A DNA stretch of 64,000 bases, from contig NZ_CP041188.1 of assembly GCF_006517235.1 (NCBI RefSeq), positions 3,844,001 to 3,908,000 on the forward strand, written 5' to 3'. Within the stretch, counting starts at the first letter, position 1; the number at the start of each line of letters is the position of its first letter. The position numbers and the translations under genes are program-made. Shown in pieces: positions 17,835 through 29,155 of the stretch. The notes under the pieces were generated by a model, which did not search any database, had not been told where the DNA came from, and saw only the letters and a list, made by a program, of their open reading frames with translations. This stretch comes from Pseudarthrobacter sp. NIBRBAC000502772 (GTDB lineage: Bacteria > Actinomycetota > Actinomycetes > Actinomycetales > Micrococcaceae).

Positions 17835-20495
17835 CTAAGGCAATCCACTCACGACGGCGGCAATCGCCTCGTCGTATTGGGGCGCCTGCAGGTAGTCGCT
17901 GTGGCTGACCACGAGGAACTGGTAGGTGAAGGGATCCATCTCCTGCGCGTAGATTTCCGATGTGTCCTGCTCCCGCCACATGATGGGAAACCCCAGATAG
18001 TCCGTCCGCCGGTAGAGATTCACCCACCGCTTGTCCCCCGCTCCGAGCACATCGGAGAGATTAAGATAATCCGGTCCCGACGGTCCATCCACAGGTTGCC
18101 TTTCGCTGGCGGGGCCGCCTGCCGCGCCTAGTCCCGTACGCGAGACTCCCGTCGTTGCGAGGACTGCCGGCCCGAGCAGTTCCGGGAAGAAGCGCCCAAA
18201 GTACGCTCGAAGCTGGGTTCCGTATGTCATCAGCCCGACCTGCCGAAACGGAAAGTCCGGCCGCATGGCCCGCAAATGGAAAAGCGCACTCACGGCTATG
18301 ACTGCCCCGAGGCTGTGTGCGGAGATCACCACTCGTCCAGGTGCCCGCTTGGCTGCATCGTCGCCATCGACCCAGGCCGCGATCCGTGCGGCAAATTCAG
18401 GGACCGCCCGTTCGGCATAGCAGGGTGGTCCGAACGGATGTGCAGCCTTGGGCATGAAGCACATGATGTCCCACAGCAGGGCCAATGGTCTGGCATCCTT
18501 CTTCGCGGAGGCCACAGCCAAGATCCCAAGCGCCGCTCCCGCCGCCGTCAGCCCCAGTCCTCCGACACCTTCGATGACTCCATAAAGCCAGGTGGCTTTC
18601 GGCTCCCACCACTCTTTGAACGTCCCGAGTAGGAGGGCTGCGAATATCCCCGCAAACAGGAGCGTGGCCAGCAGCGAAACAGCGGCTTCTGCCCTGTGCA
18701 TGAGTGAGGCAAAGCGACGTGCCGCCACGAGCTTCAACCCGGCCAATTCCGCGTCGGGAAGGGGCGGCACAGTATTGGAGTCGACAAGGAGGTCGTCAGT
18801 AGCCTGACTGGGAGTATTCCACGCGGTCATCAGCTTTTTTGCCCGTAAGACTGCGAGCAGCACAACGCCGGCGGTGACGATGATGACCACAAACAGCAGT
18901 CCGCTGAACTGTTCAAAAACCGAAGGCAACATCAGTGCATCGTGGGCAAAGGGGCCAAACCTCCACATGCCGTCATCGGTGGCGGCCCGCCGCACTAGTG
19001 TTCCCTGTAGTAAGGCAGACGTACCACCGACGATTGCGCAGCTGAGGATGGTGGCACTGCCCAGCGCCAACGTTGAGAAGACGGCCACACCTCGGCCTCC
19101 CCAGCCGAGAGCTGTCGTGGTATAGCCCTGGCGTTTTGGCCAGAATGACGCGACGATGAGGAGCAGCATGGCAAACATAAGTCCCGCGGGTGCTGTGCCC
19201 AGGCCCAAGAACCGCCCTTCCACGCCGAGGTTGCAACTGTACCCCTCCGGACATGGCAGGGCGGATGCCACCAGCGCACCGGCCAGAGCTGCCAAAGCCA
19301 GGACACACACGGGAACAATCCAGTTTGCGTGCGGTGTGGACAATATCTCCGGGTTGTCGGAACTGGACCTGACTGTCTCAACGACGGCTGCCAGGATTGC
19401 GAGTAATGCGGCTACCCAAACTGCCATCAACGCAAACGCCGCTGGATCCAGGCGCGTGCCGGGAAGCTGCGGCAGGCACCCGGCGAAAAATGAGCCCAAG
19501 TTCCCGCACGCCTTCGCGTTGACCCGGGTCCAGACACCATCCCACGAGATAACCGCTGCGATGGTGGCGATGGCGGCCCACACGTGAATCCAGCCGTTGT
19601 GGCGAATATCGTCGCGGGCTTTCCAAAGGGTCCGGATCATGAGGACGGGAAGTTTGGGGACGGCAGTTGCCCGCTCCTGTTGCAAAACACCCGCCCCGGC
19701 CGTGCCAAGCTGTGGCCGGGAGTGGAAACCCGTTCGGCCCAGATGGGCCACCACAGCCAGGAATCCCAAGCCGAGCAGCGGGCCGAGCGCAAACACTGCG
19801 ATCCGCTGGCCTCTGGTCCAATCCGCCAAGCCGTCGAGAGCGCCCGGCAACGTAGAACACACCCGGTCCGGATAGGCCCGCTTGTCAGGCGGGAAGCACT
19901 GCACCGCGATGAGATCCAGGGTCACCACTGCCAGTGTGACGACAAAAAACAGAGTCAGGAGGAGCGCAAACAGGCGGATTCGGCCCGCCCCGTTCCATCG
20001 TTGAATGTTCGACGGGACTGCATCGGCATACTCAAGAATGACGTGCGGGATCTCGGCTGGTGGGGTGGGCGCATCCGCCGTCTGGGACTCAGGCTGAGGC
20101 TGCCTCAGTCTGAGAACTGGCATTGGGCGGCTCCAGTAGGCGGAGTTGGTCAGTCCGAACGGCATCAGCAGGAACCACGCTGTCCGGACCGCAGCGTCGG
20201 CCACCTTGCCGGCCATTCCTACCCCGGTGAAGCGCGCCAGCCGGCCCCAGGAATACGCCTCAACCACCCGGGGGCTGCCGCCGTTGGCCGCGGGCACCGC
20301 AGCCCTCGTCCGCAGCACGGGCCTCGCCCGGTAGAACCCGGCGAGTTCATCGCCCACGGTCTGTTCAACGTCGTCGGGCTTGAGTGACCGCTTCCCCGAT
20401 CGGAGGAGCTCATGGGGCGGTGTGTTGCGGATGCCATGGATCCGCAATTCAAGCATGGGCGGAACCTTCGACGCGCTATTCGCTGGGTCACCCAT
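17835..20495 (-). CDS. Large membrane protein with C-terminal alpha/beta-hydrolase signature, function unknown
   Basis: A protein of about 886 residues that I cannot name. After LELRIHGIRNTPPHELL, which could begin a hydrolase-like fold, there are about ten or more hydrophobic segments spread over residues 160-640. The C-terminal cytoplasmic or extracellular domain has VVISAHSLGAVIAVSAL, a serine-hydrolase nucleophile elbow (Ser about 728), RRTDYLGFP (Asp about 832) and VVSHSDYL (His about 865), which could form a Ser-Asp-His triad. This suggests a lipase/esterase or signalling hydrolase tethered to the membrane. I place the start at ATG 20495 because GGAGG sits 5 bases before it; GTG 20516 and ATG 20507 are alternatives. 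No operon partner is evident. Confidence 0.7.
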   Translation of the reverse strand: MGDPANSASKVPPMLELRIHGIRNTPPHELLRSGKRSLKPDDVEQTVGDELAGFYRARPVLRTRAAVPAANGGSPRVVEAYSWGRLARFTGVGMAGKVADAAVRTAWFLLMPFGLTNSAYWSRPMPVLRLRQPQPESQTADAPTPPAEIPHVILEYADAVPSNIQRWNGAGRIRLFALLLTLFFVVTLAVVTLDLIAVQCFPPDKRAYPDRVCSTLPGALDGLADWTRGQRIAVFALGPLLGLGFLAVVAHLGRTGFHSRPQLGTAGAGVLQQERATAVPKLPVLMIRTLWKARDDIRHNGWIHVWAAIATIAAVISWDGVWTRVNAKACGNLGSFFAGCLPQLPGTRLDPAAFALMAVWVAALLAILAAVVETVRSSSDNPEILSTPHANWIVPVCVLALAALAGALVASALPCPEGYSCNLGVEGRFLGLGTAPAGLMFAMLLLIVASFWPKRQGYTTTALGWGGRGVAVFSTLALGSATILSCAIVGGTSALLQGTLVRRAATDDGMWRFGPFAHDALMLPSVFEQFSGLLFVVIIVTAGVVLLAVLRAKKLMTAWNTPSQATDDLLVDSNTVPPLPDAELAGLKLVAARRFASLMHRAEAAVSLLATLLFAGIFAALLLGTFKEWWEPKATWLYGVIEGVGGLGLTAAGAALGILAVASAKKDARPLALLWDIMCFMPKAAHPFGPPCYAERAVPEFAARIAAWVDGDDAAKRAPGRVVISAHSLGAVIAVSALFHLRAMRPDFPFRQVGLMTYGTQLRAYFGRFFPELLGPAVLATTGVSRTGLGAAGGPASERQPVDGPSGPDYLNLSDVLGAGDKRWVNLYRRTDYLGFPIMWREQDTSEIYAQEMDPFTYQFLVVSHSDYLQAPQYDEAIAAVVSGLP

Positions 20496-20584
20496 GACGG
20501 CCTCCATCGCCCGCACACCACCGAGCCGCCCATCACGGCTGGTCAGTACGCGAATAGTACGCCCGGGTAACTCCAGTGTCTACG

Positions 20585-22375
20585 TTAACTCGAGGTTACT
20601 TCTGCCCCAGTAGTCAGAACCGCCCCACTGTGTGCCGGAAGCAGGAACGCATCCCCGTCCAGTAAAGTGTCCTGGTCCGTCGAAAGCAGCACCGTGCCCC
20701 GCACACCGTCCACGCGCACCGGCGAGGCCGAGAAATTCAGCACCACCTCCACGGACCCGCGCCGGAAGCGCAGCCAGCCGGCGTCGTCGTCGAACGTCAC
20801 GTCCGTTTCCGCGAACCCCAGGCCGGCCAGCTCGGGGTAAGCGCGCCGCAGCGCGGTCAACGAGCGGTAGAGCGAGAGGAGGCGCGCATGGTCACCGTCA
20901 GCAGCCTCCGCCCAGTTGAGCTTGGAGCGCCGGAACGTTTCGGGATCCTGCGGATCGGGGACGACGGCGGGATCCCACCCCATGCGCTCGAACTCGCGGA
21001 TCCTGCCCTCCGCCGTCGCCTTGCCCAGCTCCGGCTCGGGGTGCGACGTGAAAAACTGCCACGGGGTGGAGGCGCCGAATTCCTCGCCCATAAACAGCAT
21101 GGGCGTAAACGGCGAGGTCAGCGTCAGCACCGCGGCCACGGCCAGCGGACCGTACGGCAGGGTCTGGGACAGCCTGTCCCCGATGGCCCGGTTGCCGATC
21201 TGGTCATGGTTCTGGCTGCACACCACCAGGGCCGCGGGGTGGACCAGCGAGGTGTTGATGGGCCGGCCGTGATGGCGGCCGCGGAAGCTGGAGTAGCTGC
21301 CGTCGTGCAGGAAGCCGTCCTTGAGGACCTTGGCCAGGACGCCGAGGGACGCGAAGTCGCCGTAGTACCCCGCGGTCTCGCCGCTGACGTTGACGTGCAC
21401 CGCGTGGTGGAAGTCGTCGCTCCACTGCCCGGCGAGGCCGTAGCCGTTGGCGCCGCGGGGGTAGATCAGCCGCGGATTGTTCAGGTCCGATTCCGCGATG
21501 AGGGTCTTCGGCAACCTGGTCTCCGCGGAGATGACATCGCCCAGCGCGCCGAGCTCCTCCAGGAGGTGCACGGCCCGCTCGTCGCGCAGCGCGTGGACGG
21601 CATCCAGGCGCAGGCCGTCCACGTGATAGTCGCGCAGCCAGAGAGCCGCATTGTCCAGGATGTATTCACGCACGACGTCGGACCCCGGACCGTCGAGGTT
21701 GACCGCATCGCCCCACGTGTTGGCGTCGCCCTGCTTGAGGTACGGGCCGAATCTGGACAGATAGTTGCCGCTGGGGCCCAGGTGGTTGTAAACCACATCC
21801 TGGATGACTCCCAGCCCGGCGGCGTGGGCGGCGTCCACAAAACGCTGGTAGGCCGCAGGACCGCCGTAGCCTTCGTGGACCGCGAACCACTGGACGCCGT
21901 CGTAGCCCCAGTTGTGGGTGCCGTTGAACCCGTTGACCGGCAGCAGCTCCACAAAATCGATGCCGAGGTCCGCGAGGTAGCCGAGTTTGTCCGCGGCTGC
22001 ATCGAGTGTTCCCGCGGGCGTGAAGGTTCCCACGTGGAGTTCGTAGATGACCGAGCCGCGCAGTTCCTTCCCCTGCCAGCCGGCGTCCTGCCAGGCGTAG
22101 GAGGCTGGATCGTACGTGCGGGACAGCGCGTGGACGCCGTCCGGGAGGCGGCGGGACCGCGGGTCCGGCAGCGGGTTCGTATCGCCGTCGAGCAGGTAGC
22201 CGTAATCCACGTCGACGTCCGCCGGCGCGTCCGGCGCGGACCACCAGCCATCTGCGCCGGGGGCTCCCGCCAACTGCTTCATGGGGTATTGGTGCCCGTT
22301 GGCGAGCAGCGAGACGGCCGATGCGTCCGGGGCCCAGACATCGAACCGGCCGGAACCGTGGTGCGTCAGGCTCAT
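20585..22375 (-). CDS. treZ: Malto-oligosyltrehalose trehalohydrolase TreZ
   Basis: A 596-residue GH13 enzyme that releases trehalose from maltooligosyltrehalose. An N-terminal beta-sandwich opens with [16 protein letters not shown]; the barrel motifs are [29 protein letters not shown] (nucleophile Asp), [14 protein letters not shown] (acid) and [16 protein letters not shown]. The [15 protein letters not shown] region is the C-terminal beta-domain. The ATG at 22375 overlaps the treY stop by 4 bp. Together with TreY it converts glycogen-derived maltodextrins to trehalose. Confidence 0.97.
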   Translation of the reverse strand: MSLTHHGSGRFDVWAPDASAVSLLANGHQYPMKQLAGAPGADGWWSAPDAPADVDVDYGYLLDGDTNPLPDPRSRRLPDGVHALSRTYDPASYAWQDAGWQGKELRGSVIYELHVGTFTPAGTLDAAADKLGYLADLGIDFVELLPVNGFNGTHNWGYDGVQWFAVHEGYGGPAAYQRFVDAAHAAGLGVIQDVVYNHLGPSGNYLSRFGPYLKQGDANTWGDAVNLDGPGSDVVREYILDNAALWLRDYHVDGLRLDAVHALRDERAVHLLEELGALGDVISAETRLPKTLIAESDLNNPRLIYPRGANGYGLAGQWSDDFHHAVHVNVSGETAGYYGDFASLGVLAKVLKDGFLHDGSYSSFRGRHHGRPINTSLVHPAALVVCSQNHDQIGNRAIGDRLSQTLPYGPLAVAAVLTLTSPFTPMLFMGEEFGASTPWQFFTSHPEPELGKATAEGRIREFERMGWDPAVVPDPQDPETFRRSKLNWAEAADGDHARLLSLYRSLTALRRAYPELAGLGFAETDVTFDDDAGWLRFRRGSVEVVLNFSASPVRVDGVRGTVLLSTDQDTLLDGDAFLLPAHSGAVLTTGAEVTSS

Positions 22376-24702
22376 GTGTTGTCTCCGTTCACGGGCGCGA
22401 GAAGCGCCACAGGGTATTGCTGGAGGATGCCGGCCACCGGCACCGGGCCGGGGCCGTGCGTTCGTCCCGTGAGTTCGTCCCGCATGGCGGTGGATAGTTC
22501 GACGGCGGTATCCCGCCACCCGCCGGCGCGTTCCAGTCCGACCGGAAGCCGCGTCGCCAGGGTCAAGGCACCAGTTCTGCTGCTGTCCGCCCCGCGGTCG
22601 AAGGCCACCAGGTGGTCCGCCGCAGCGTGGGAAGCCAGAACGGGCCGGTAGCCCTGGAAGAGTTCGGGCCGATCCCGGCGGAGGCGCAGCGCCCGGGAGG
22701 TCAGAAGCAGTTTCGCGGCCTCGTCGCGGAAGTCCGCCGGACTTGTGCCGGCATCCAGTGCGGCAAGGGCGCTTTCGCGGCGCTTGAAGTCAACTGCCCG
22801 CCTATTGTCCGGGTCGGCCAGCGAGCGGTCCCGGAATTCGGTGCCCTGATACACATCGGGGACCCCTGGCATAGTCAGCTGGAGCAGCTTCAGGGACAGC
22901 GAGTTGGAAGCGGCAAAGGCATCCGTCCTGGCGACGAAGTCCTCGATCGCCGTGGTGACCCGGGCGTCGTCGAACACTGCATCCACCGCTGCCTTAACCC
23001 GTGCTTCGAACTTTTCGTCCGGATCCGTCCAGGTGGTGGAGTTGGCTGCTTCCCGGGCCGCCTTCTCCGCATACGCCTGCAGCCGCTCCCGCGACGCCGG
23101 CCACGCACCGATGACGGCCTGCCACAGCAGGTTCTCGAACGGGCCGTCGGGCACCGGGGCGAGCCCGCGAAGCGTGTCCAGAGTTGCGGCCCACTCGTCC
23201 GGCAGCTCGGCGATCACGGAGATCCGTGCCCGGGTGTCCTCGCTGCGCTTGGTGTCGTGCGTGGTCAATGTGGTCATGGACAACGGCAGGGACTCCTGGC
23301 GCTCGGCCATCCGCCGGTGGAATTCTTCCGGGGCAAGGGAGAAGTGGGACGGGTCCGCTCCCACTTCGGTCAGTGTCCCCAGCCGCGTGTAGCGGTAGAA
23401 GGCCGTGTCCTCCACGCCCTTGGCCATCACCATGCCGGACGTCTGCTGGAAACGTCGGCCCAGTTCAGTCCCGGGCTTCAGCAGCAGGGGCAGCAGCACG
23501 TCCAGCACATTGGACAGGTCAGGGCGCTGGCGGGCCGCCGCCGCGCAGGCCTCGCGCAGCACGTCCTCACCCGTGGGCAGGTAGGTGCGGTACACGGGGA
23601 AGGCCGCGATGACCTGCGCCAGGGCATCGGCCGCGACGTCCTCGGACAGACTCGCGGAAGCGGGAACAAGGCGTGCCAGCCGCAGGATCTCGGACCGCAG
23701 CATGCCATCCGCCACGGCACGCTTGGTCCCCAGGATCATGGCCGCATAGTCCGCAGGCTCGCCGGAGCGCAGCTGTGCATCAAGTGCGTCCAACGCAGCC
23801 TCGCCGGCCGGGTCCACCAGCAGGCGGTCCAGGTCTGCCAGGGCGTCGTAGCCGGTGGTTCCTTCGCAGGCGAATTCCGCCGGCAGCTCCTCCCCCGGCT
23901 CCAAGATTTTTTCGACCAGGACGTAGGCTCCGCCGCTGAGGTCCTTGAGCCAGCGAAGATACCTGGCAGGATCCGCCAGGCCGTCCGGGTGGTCCACACG
24001 CAGCCCGTCAACCAGGCCGTCGTCGAACCAGCGCTTCACCTCGGCATGGGCCTGGCCGAAGACCCAGGGGCCCTCCACCCGGATGCCCGCCAGGGTGTTG
24101 ACCGCGAAGAACCGCCGGTAGTTCAGCTCGCTGTCCGCCCGGCGCCAGGAGACGAGCTCGTAGTGCTGCCGGTCATGCACAGCCCGCGGAGAGTCGCCGT
24201 CGGAGTATGAACCTGCGGCCAATGGAAAGCGGTGGCCGTAATAGTGGAGCTCGCCATCTGCAACCTCCAAAAGTCCGAGGTCGTCATCGCTGCCCAGGAC
24301 GGGGATCCGGATCCGGCCTGCACCAAAGTCCCAGTCGACGTCGAACGCTTCCGCGTAAGGCGAGCCACGCCCTTCCTGCAGCAGCGACCACCACCACGGG
24401 TTCTGTGCCGGCGAGGCCACGCCCACATGGTTGGGGACGATGTCCACCAGCACGCCCATGCCGTGCTCCCGCGCGGCCCTCGAAAGGGAAAGCAGCCCTT
24501 CCGGTCCACCCCGCTCCGGGTCCACCGCCGACGGATCCGTCACGTCATAGCCGTGATCGGACCCATGTTCCGCCGTCAGGATCGGCGACAGGTAGACCCA
24601 ATCAACACCCAATGCCTTCAGGTACGGAACGGTCGCAGCCGCATCAAAGAGTGTGAAGCTGCTGCGGATCTGGAGCCGGTAGGTGGACGCCGGAGCCTTC
24701 AC
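22372..24702 (-). CDS. treY: Malto-oligosyltrehalose synthase TreY
   Basis: A 776-residue GH13 enzyme that isomerises the reducing-end alpha-1,4 bond of maltodextrins to alpha-1,1. Motifs are [20 protein letters not shown] at the N-terminus, [39 protein letters not shown] and [28 protein letters not shown] near the C-terminus is typical. The start is GTG at 24702, overlapping glgX by 4 bp, so the three genes are translationally coupled. Confidence 0.97.
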   Translation of the reverse strand: MKAPASTYRLQIRSSFTLFDAAATVPYLKALGVDWVYLSPILTAEHGSDHGYDVTDPSAVDPERGGPEGLLSLSRAAREHGMGVLVDIVPNHVGVASPAQNPWWWSLLQEGRGSPYAEAFDVDWDFGAGRIRIPVLGSDDDLGLLEVADGELHYYGHRFPLAAGSYSDGDSPRAVHDRQHYELVSWRRADSELNYRRFFAVNTLAGIRVEGPWVFGQAHAEVKRWFDDGLVDGLRVDHPDGLADPARYLRWLKDLSGGAYVLVEKILEPGEELPAEFACEGTTGYDALADLDRLLVDPAGEAALDALDAQLRSGEPADYAAMILGTKRAVADGMLRSEILRLARLVPASASLSEDVAADALAQVIAAFPVYRTYLPTGEDVLREACAAAARQRPDLSNVLDVLLPLLLKPGTELGRRFQQTSGMVMAKGVEDTAFYRYTRLGTLTEVGADPSHFSLAPEEFHRRMAERQESLPLSMTTLTTHDTKRSEDTRARISVIAELPDEWAATLDTLRGLAPVPDGPFENLLWQAVIGAWPASRERLQAYAEKAAREAANSTTWTDPDEKFEARVKAAVDAVFDDARVTTAIEDFVARTDAFAASNSLSLKLLQLTMPGVPDVYQGTEFRDRSLADPDNRRAVDFKRRESALAALDAGTSPADFRDEAAKLLLTSRALRLRRDRPELFQGYRPVLASHAAADHLVAFDRGADSSRTGALTLATRLPVGLERAGGWRDTAVELSTAMRDELTGRTHGPGPVPVAGILQQYPVALLAPVNGDNT

Positions 24703-26954
24703 TTGGCGCCGCCCTTCCGGTGCCCCACTTTCGTGGTCTTCCCGGGCTCGGCCACCATGGGTGTGCTGAGGGACTCGGTCTCGCTCGTGGCGGTCTGCGA
24801 CAGCGCGGCAAGCGACGCGGCTACGGAATGGTCCGGTTCAACATCGGGAACGGTGTGGGCCCGCAGGACCACCAGCGACTTTGCGTCCACCGGCAGAGCG
24901 TCACCGGCCTGGACCGGTTCGGTGTCCGCATTGTGGCCGGCGGTGTCGATGATGATGTCCCAGGCCGGCGCGTACTCGTCGGCCGGCAGGGTGAACTTGA
25001 CCATGTCATCGTGGGCGTTGAAGTACAGCAGGAAGTTCACGTCCGTGATCCGGCGGCCTCGGGCGTCCTTGCCTCGGATGCCGTCGCCGTTGAGGAATAC
25101 GCCCACGGAGCGGCCGAAGCCGCTGTCCCAGTCCTCCGGCTTCATGGTGTCGCCGTCAACGTCAAGCCATACGATGTCCGGCAGCCGTTCGCCTTCGCCT
25201 CTGCGGACGGGGCGGCCGTCGAAGAACCTGCTCCGGCGGAACGTGGGGTGCTTGGCGCGGAGCGCGTTGACGGCGGCGGTGAATTCAACGAGGGGCTGGT
25301 CGATGTTCTCCCAGTTGACCCAGGTCAGTTCCGAATCCTGGCAGTAGCCGTTGTTGTTGCCCTGCTGGGTGCGTCCCATTTCGTCACCGTGCAGCAGCAT
25401 GGGCACACCCTGGGACAGGAGCAGCGAGGCGATGAAGTTCCGCTGTTGGCGGGCGCGCAGCCCGAGGACGGCGGGATCGTCGGTGGGGCCTTCAGCCCCG
25501 CAGTTCCAGGACCGGTTGTGGGATTCGCCGTCGTTGTTGTCCTCACCGTTGGCGTCGTTGTGCTTCTCGTTGTAGGACACCAGGTCGGCAAGCGTGAAGC
25601 CGTCATGGGCGGTGACAAAGTTGATGGAGGCCACGGGCCGACGGCCCGAGTGCTCGTACAAGTCGGCGGAGCCGGTGAGGCGGGACGCGAATTCGCCCAG
25701 TGTGGCCGGTTCGCCGCGCCAGAAGTCCCGGACCGTGTCGCGGTACTGGCCGTTCCACTCCGTCCATTGCGGCGGGAAGTTGCCCACCTGGTAGCCGCCA
25801 GGACCCACGTCCCAGGGCTCGGCGATGAGCTTGACCTGGGACACCACCGGATCCTGCTGGATGAGCTCGAAAAAGGTGGAGAGCTTGTCAACGTCGTAGA
25901 ACTCGCGCGCCAGGGTGGAAGCGAGGTCGAAGCGGAAGCCGTCCACGTGCATTTCGGTGACCCAGTACCGCAAGGAATCCATGAGCAGCTGCAGCGAGTG
26001 CGGCTGGCGGACGTTGAGCGAGTTGCCCGTGCCTGTGTAGTCCATGTAGTGCTTCTCGTCGCCCTCCATCAACCGGTAGTAGGAGGCGTTGTCGATGCCC
26101 TTGAAGGACAGGGTGGGGCCCAGATGGTTGCCTTCGGCGGTGTGGTTGTACACCACGTCCAGGATCACTTCGATGCCTGCGCGGTGCAAGGTGCGGACCA
26201 TCGCCTTGAAGTCCTGGACCTGATGGCCGGAGTCGCCGGTGGAGCTGTAGGTGTTCTGCGGCGCGAAGAAGCCGATGGTGTTGTAGCCCCAGTAGTTGCT
26301 CAGGCCCTTGTCCTGCAGGTTTCCCTCGTTAACGAACTGGTGCACCGGCATCAGCTCGATCGCGGTGATGCCCAGCTTCTGCAGGTGCGCGATGACGGAC
26401 GGGTGTGCCACGCCGGCGTAAGTGCCGCGCTGCTCCTCGGGGATCTCCGGGTGGAGCTGGGTCAGGCCCTTGACGTGGGCCTCATAAATGACCGACTTGT
26501 GGTACGGAATGCGCAGGTTGTGGTCGCCGTCCCAATCGAAGAACGGGTTGATCACCACGCCCATCATCATGTGCGGCGCGGAGTCCTCATTATTGATGGA
26601 GTCCGGCTCGCCCAGGTTGTAGGAGAAGAGCGCCGGGTCCCAGTCCATCTGCCCGTGCACGGCCTTGGCATACGGGTCCAGGAGCAGTTTGTTGGGGTTG
26701 AAGCGGTTGCCGGAGTCCGGGTCGTAGGGCCCGTGGACGCGGTAGCCGTATTTCTGGCCGGGCTGGACCTGCGGGATGTAGCCGTGCCAGACGTAGCCGT
26801 CCACCTCGTCGAGCCTGAACCGGGTTTCCACGCCGTCGTCATCGAAGAGGCACAGCTCGATCTTTTCGGCGCGTTCGCTGAACAAAGCGAAGTTCGTGCC
26901 GGTCCCGTCAAAAGTGGCGCCAAGCGGATATGCCGTTCCGGGCCAGATTTCCAT
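24699..26954 (-). CDS. glgX: Glycogen debranching enzyme GlgX
   Basis: A 751-residue GH13 isoamylase-type debranching enzyme. An N-terminal CBM48-like domain ([20 protein letters not shown]) precedes the barrel: [50 protein letters not shown] and [17 protein letters not shown], then the long [19 protein letters not shown] stretch of GlgX/TreX. It cleaves alpha-1,6 branches and supplies linear dextrins to TreY. The ATG at 26954 follows a GAGGAGCACG site. The last about 70 residues are low complexity and charged. Confidence 0.97.
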   Translation of the reverse strand: MEIWPGTAYPLGATFDGTGTNFALFSERAEKIELCLFDDDGVETRFRLDEVDGYVWHGYIPQVQPGQKYGYRVHGPYDPDSGNRFNPNKLLLDPYAKAVHGQMDWDPALFSYNLGEPDSINNEDSAPHMMMGVVINPFFDWDGDHNLRIPYHKSVIYEAHVKGLTQLHPEIPEEQRGTYAGVAHPSVIAHLQKLGITAIELMPVHQFVNEGNLQDKGLSNYWGYNTIGFFAPQNTYSSTGDSGHQVQDFKAMVRTLHRAGIEVILDVVYNHTAEGNHLGPTLSFKGIDNASYYRLMEGDEKHYMDYTGTGNSLNVRQPHSLQLLMDSLRYWVTEMHVDGFRFDLASTLAREFYDVDKLSTFFELIQQDPVVSQVKLIAEPWDVGPGGYQVGNFPPQWTEWNGQYRDTVRDFWRGEPATLGEFASRLTGSADLYEHSGRRPVASINFVTAHDGFTLADLVSYNEKHNDANGEDNNDGESHNRSWNCGAEGPTDDPAVLGLRARQQRNFIASLLLSQGVPMLLHGDEMGRTQQGNNNGYCQDSELTWVNWENIDQPLVEFTAAVNALRAKHPTFRRSRFFDGRPVRRGEGERLPDIVWLDVDGDTMKPEDWDSGFGRSVGVFLNGDGIRGKDARGRRITDVNFLLYFNAHDDMVKFTLPADEYAPAWDIIIDTAGHNADTEPVQAGDALPVDAKSLVVLRAHTVPDVEPDHSVAASLAALSQTATSETESLSTPMVAEPGKTTKVGHRKGGAK

Positions 26955-27026
26955 TCGTGCTCCTCATCGTTGTTCGACAGCGGGTGCGTGGACACAAAGC
27001 CGCCCCTGTCGGTACAAAATCTATGC

Positions 27027-28640
27027 CTACGGTAGCGGGTGGGTGTGACTATTACGTTTCCGGTCCGCAGGTTTACTAAGCAGGCTGACTTTATGCCAAA
27101 CGTCTGGTACGGCGTCCGCAATCCGGCCCGCAGTCAGCGGTCCGCCGCCGGAGGCGGCCGCTCCCGCGAGGCCGTGGAGGCTGGCCCCGAGGGCGGCAAT
27201 AGCCGCCCAGCGCTCGTCCGGATCGATGCCCGCATCACGGAAGCGCCCGACGTCGGGCCCCAGTTGGGCGAGCAGCGCACCGATGATCCCGGCCAGGACG
27301 TCGCCGCTTCCGGCGGTGGCGAGCCACGCCGTGCCGTCCGCCTGGCTGTAGAAATCCTGGAAGGGCGACGCGACCAGGGTGGTGGCACCCTTCAGCAGCA
27401 CGGTGGCCTCGGTGAGCACGGCGGCATGCCGGGCCGCGCCGAGGGTGGAGGACTCGACGGCGGTACGGTCCGGGGCGGGATCAAAGTCCGGGCTGTCCGG
27501 GGACGAGGCGAGCCGCTGGAGGAGGGCCGCCAGCTCGCCGGCGTGCGGCGTGAGAATCACCTGCGGCGCCAGGACCGCAGGCAGGGCGGGCAGCGCCCCG
27601 GCGTCGGCGATCACGGGCAGGCCGGATTCCACGGCGTCACGGGCGTGCCGGAGCTGTTCAGTATCGCCCGGACCCATGCCCGAACCCACCAGCCACGCCT
27701 GGACGTGCGTCTCACCGACAGAGCCCGTGGTGCACACAACCTCCGGGCACGACTGCCGCACCAGGTCGGCCACCTCGGGCGGGCCCAGGTAGCGGACCAT
27801 CCCCGCGCCGGCAGCCAGCGCACCCCGGCAGGCCAGCACGGCGGCGCCGGGATAGTCGGCGGATCCGGCCACGACGCCCAGGACGCCGCGGGAATACTTG
27901 TGCGAGCGCCTCCCGGGCTGGGGCAGGAGCCGGGCGAGCTCCACCGGCTCAAACCTGCGCAGCGCCGGCCAGGGCAGCTCGTCTTCGATGCCGATAGGCA
28001 CCACGTGGACGCGGCCGGCGTGATCGGCGCCAGGGTCCGCCAGGAGCCCCACCTTGGCCGCGGCGAAAGTGACGGTCACATCCGCGGACAGGACCGGAGC
28101 ATGGGCTTCCCCGGTGTCGGCATCAACGCCGCTGGGGATATCGCAGGCAACCACAATCCCCGGGTCCCCGGCCAGCAGCCGCAGATCCGAAAGGCCGCTC
28201 ACCAGGCCGGCTGCAGCTCCGCGAAGGCCGCCGCGGGCGCCCGTCCCCAGGATTGCGTCAATTACGACGTCGGCACCCGCCACGTGTGCGGCCAGCTGGC
28301 TGGCGTTGGATTCGGTGAGGAGGTGTACGCGCCCCCCGGCGCGCTCAAAGGCAGCCTGCGCCTCGGCATGGGCCGTTCCGGCGGTGAGCACCGCCGTCGT
28401 ACGCATCCCCCTGGCGGCCAGGAACGAGGCGGCGAAGAGGCCGTCTCCCCCGTTGTTGCCCTTGCCTGCGAGGACGGCCACGCTGGCGCCGTAAAGCCGC
28501 CGCCTGCGTGCCTGAAGCTCGTGGACCACGGCGTTGGCGAGCCCGTGGGAGGCCCGCTGCATCAGGACATCGCCCATCCCGGCAGCCAGGAACGGCTGTT
28601 CTGCCGCCCTGATCTGGGTTCCGGTATAGGCGCTGATCAT
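27027..28640 (-). CDS. nnr: Bifunctional NAD(P)H-hydrate epimerase / ADP-dependent dehydratase
   Basis: A 537-residue metabolite-repair enzyme that restores damaged NAD(P)HX. The N-terminal epimerase domain starts MISAYTGTQIRAAEQ and has VLAGKGNNGGDGLFAA; the C-terminal ribokinase-like dehydratase has SHKYSRGVLGVVAGSADYPG, ILTPHAGELAALL, and ATAGSGDVLAGIIGALLAQ. The domain order is that of E. coli Nnr. Family alignment favours ATG at 28640 although the frame is open further upstream. acpS lies just upstream on the same strand, as in other actinobacteria. Confidence 0.95.
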   Translation of the reverse strand: MISAYTGTQIRAAEQPFLAAGMGDVLMQRASHGLANAVVHELQARRRRLYGASVAVLAGKGNNGGDGLFAASFLAARGMRTTAVLTAGTAHAEAQAAFERAGGRVHLLTESNASQLAAHVAGADVVIDAILGTGARGGLRGAAAGLVSGLSDLRLLAGDPGIVVACDIPSGVDADTGEAHAPVLSADVTVTFAAAKVGLLADPGADHAGRVHVVPIGIEDELPWPALRRFEPVELARLLPQPGRRSHKYSRGVLGVVAGSADYPGAAVLACRGALAAGAGMVRYLGPPEVADLVRQSCPEVVCTTGSVGETHVQAWLVGSGMGPGDTEQLRHARDAVESGLPVIADAGALPALPAVLAPQVILTPHAGELAALLQRLASSPDSPDFDPAPDRTAVESSTLGAARHAAVLTEATVLLKGATTLVASPFQDFYSQADGTAWLATAGSGDVLAGIIGALLAQLGPDVGRFRDAGIDPDERWAAIAALGASLHGLAGAAASGGGPLTAGRIADAVPDVWHKVSLLSKPADRKRNSHTHPLP

Positions 28641-28677
28641 GGTGTCAGGTCCGTCGTTGGGCGGAGCAGTAGGTGGC

Positions 28678-29025
28678 TCAGCCTTCGGCCAGGACCGTGG
28701 CGGTGGCAATGCCGCCGTCGTGGCTCATGGAGACGTGCCAGCGTTTGACGCCCTTGGACTCGGCCACCGCCAGGACCGTGCCTTTGACCTGGATAGTGGG
28801 GCCGTGCTGGTCCAGGCCGATCCAGCAGTCCTGCCAGTTCATGCCGGCCGGCGCGCCGAGGACCTTGGCCACGGCCTCCTTGGCAGCGAACCGCGCGGCC
28901 AGGGAGCGGGTGTTCAGCTCACGTTCCGCGGGCACGAACAGCCGGTCCCGGAGCCCCGGGGTGCGCTCAAGCTGGCGGCCGAACCGCTCGATGTCTACAA
29001 CGTCTACGCCAATGCCAACGATCAT
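28678..29025 (-). CDS. acpS: Holo-[acyl-carrier-protein] synthase
   Basis: A 115-residue phosphopantetheinyl transferase. [17 protein letters not shown] carries the metal-binding Asp and [15 protein letters not shown] the catalytic Glu/Lys; [17 protein letters not shown] is the C-terminal strand. It activates acyl carrier protein for fatty acid synthesis. The gap to nnr is 37 bp. Confidence 0.96.
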   Translation of the reverse strand: MIVGIGVDVVDIERFGRQLERTPGLRDRLFVPAERELNTRSLAARFAAKEAVAKVLGAPAGMNWQDCWIGLDQHGPTIQVKGTVLAVAESKGVKRWHVSMSHDGGIATATVLAEG

Positions 29026-29155
29026 GGCGCTATTCTACGGGGACGCTCACCGCCTGCCGTGCACAACCTGCGGCATAGGCCCCCTTGCCCGGACGCTAGT
29101 GCCGTAGACTCGCGTGTGCTCAAGGACTGTCGAGCTCGTGTGAGGACGGACGGGA

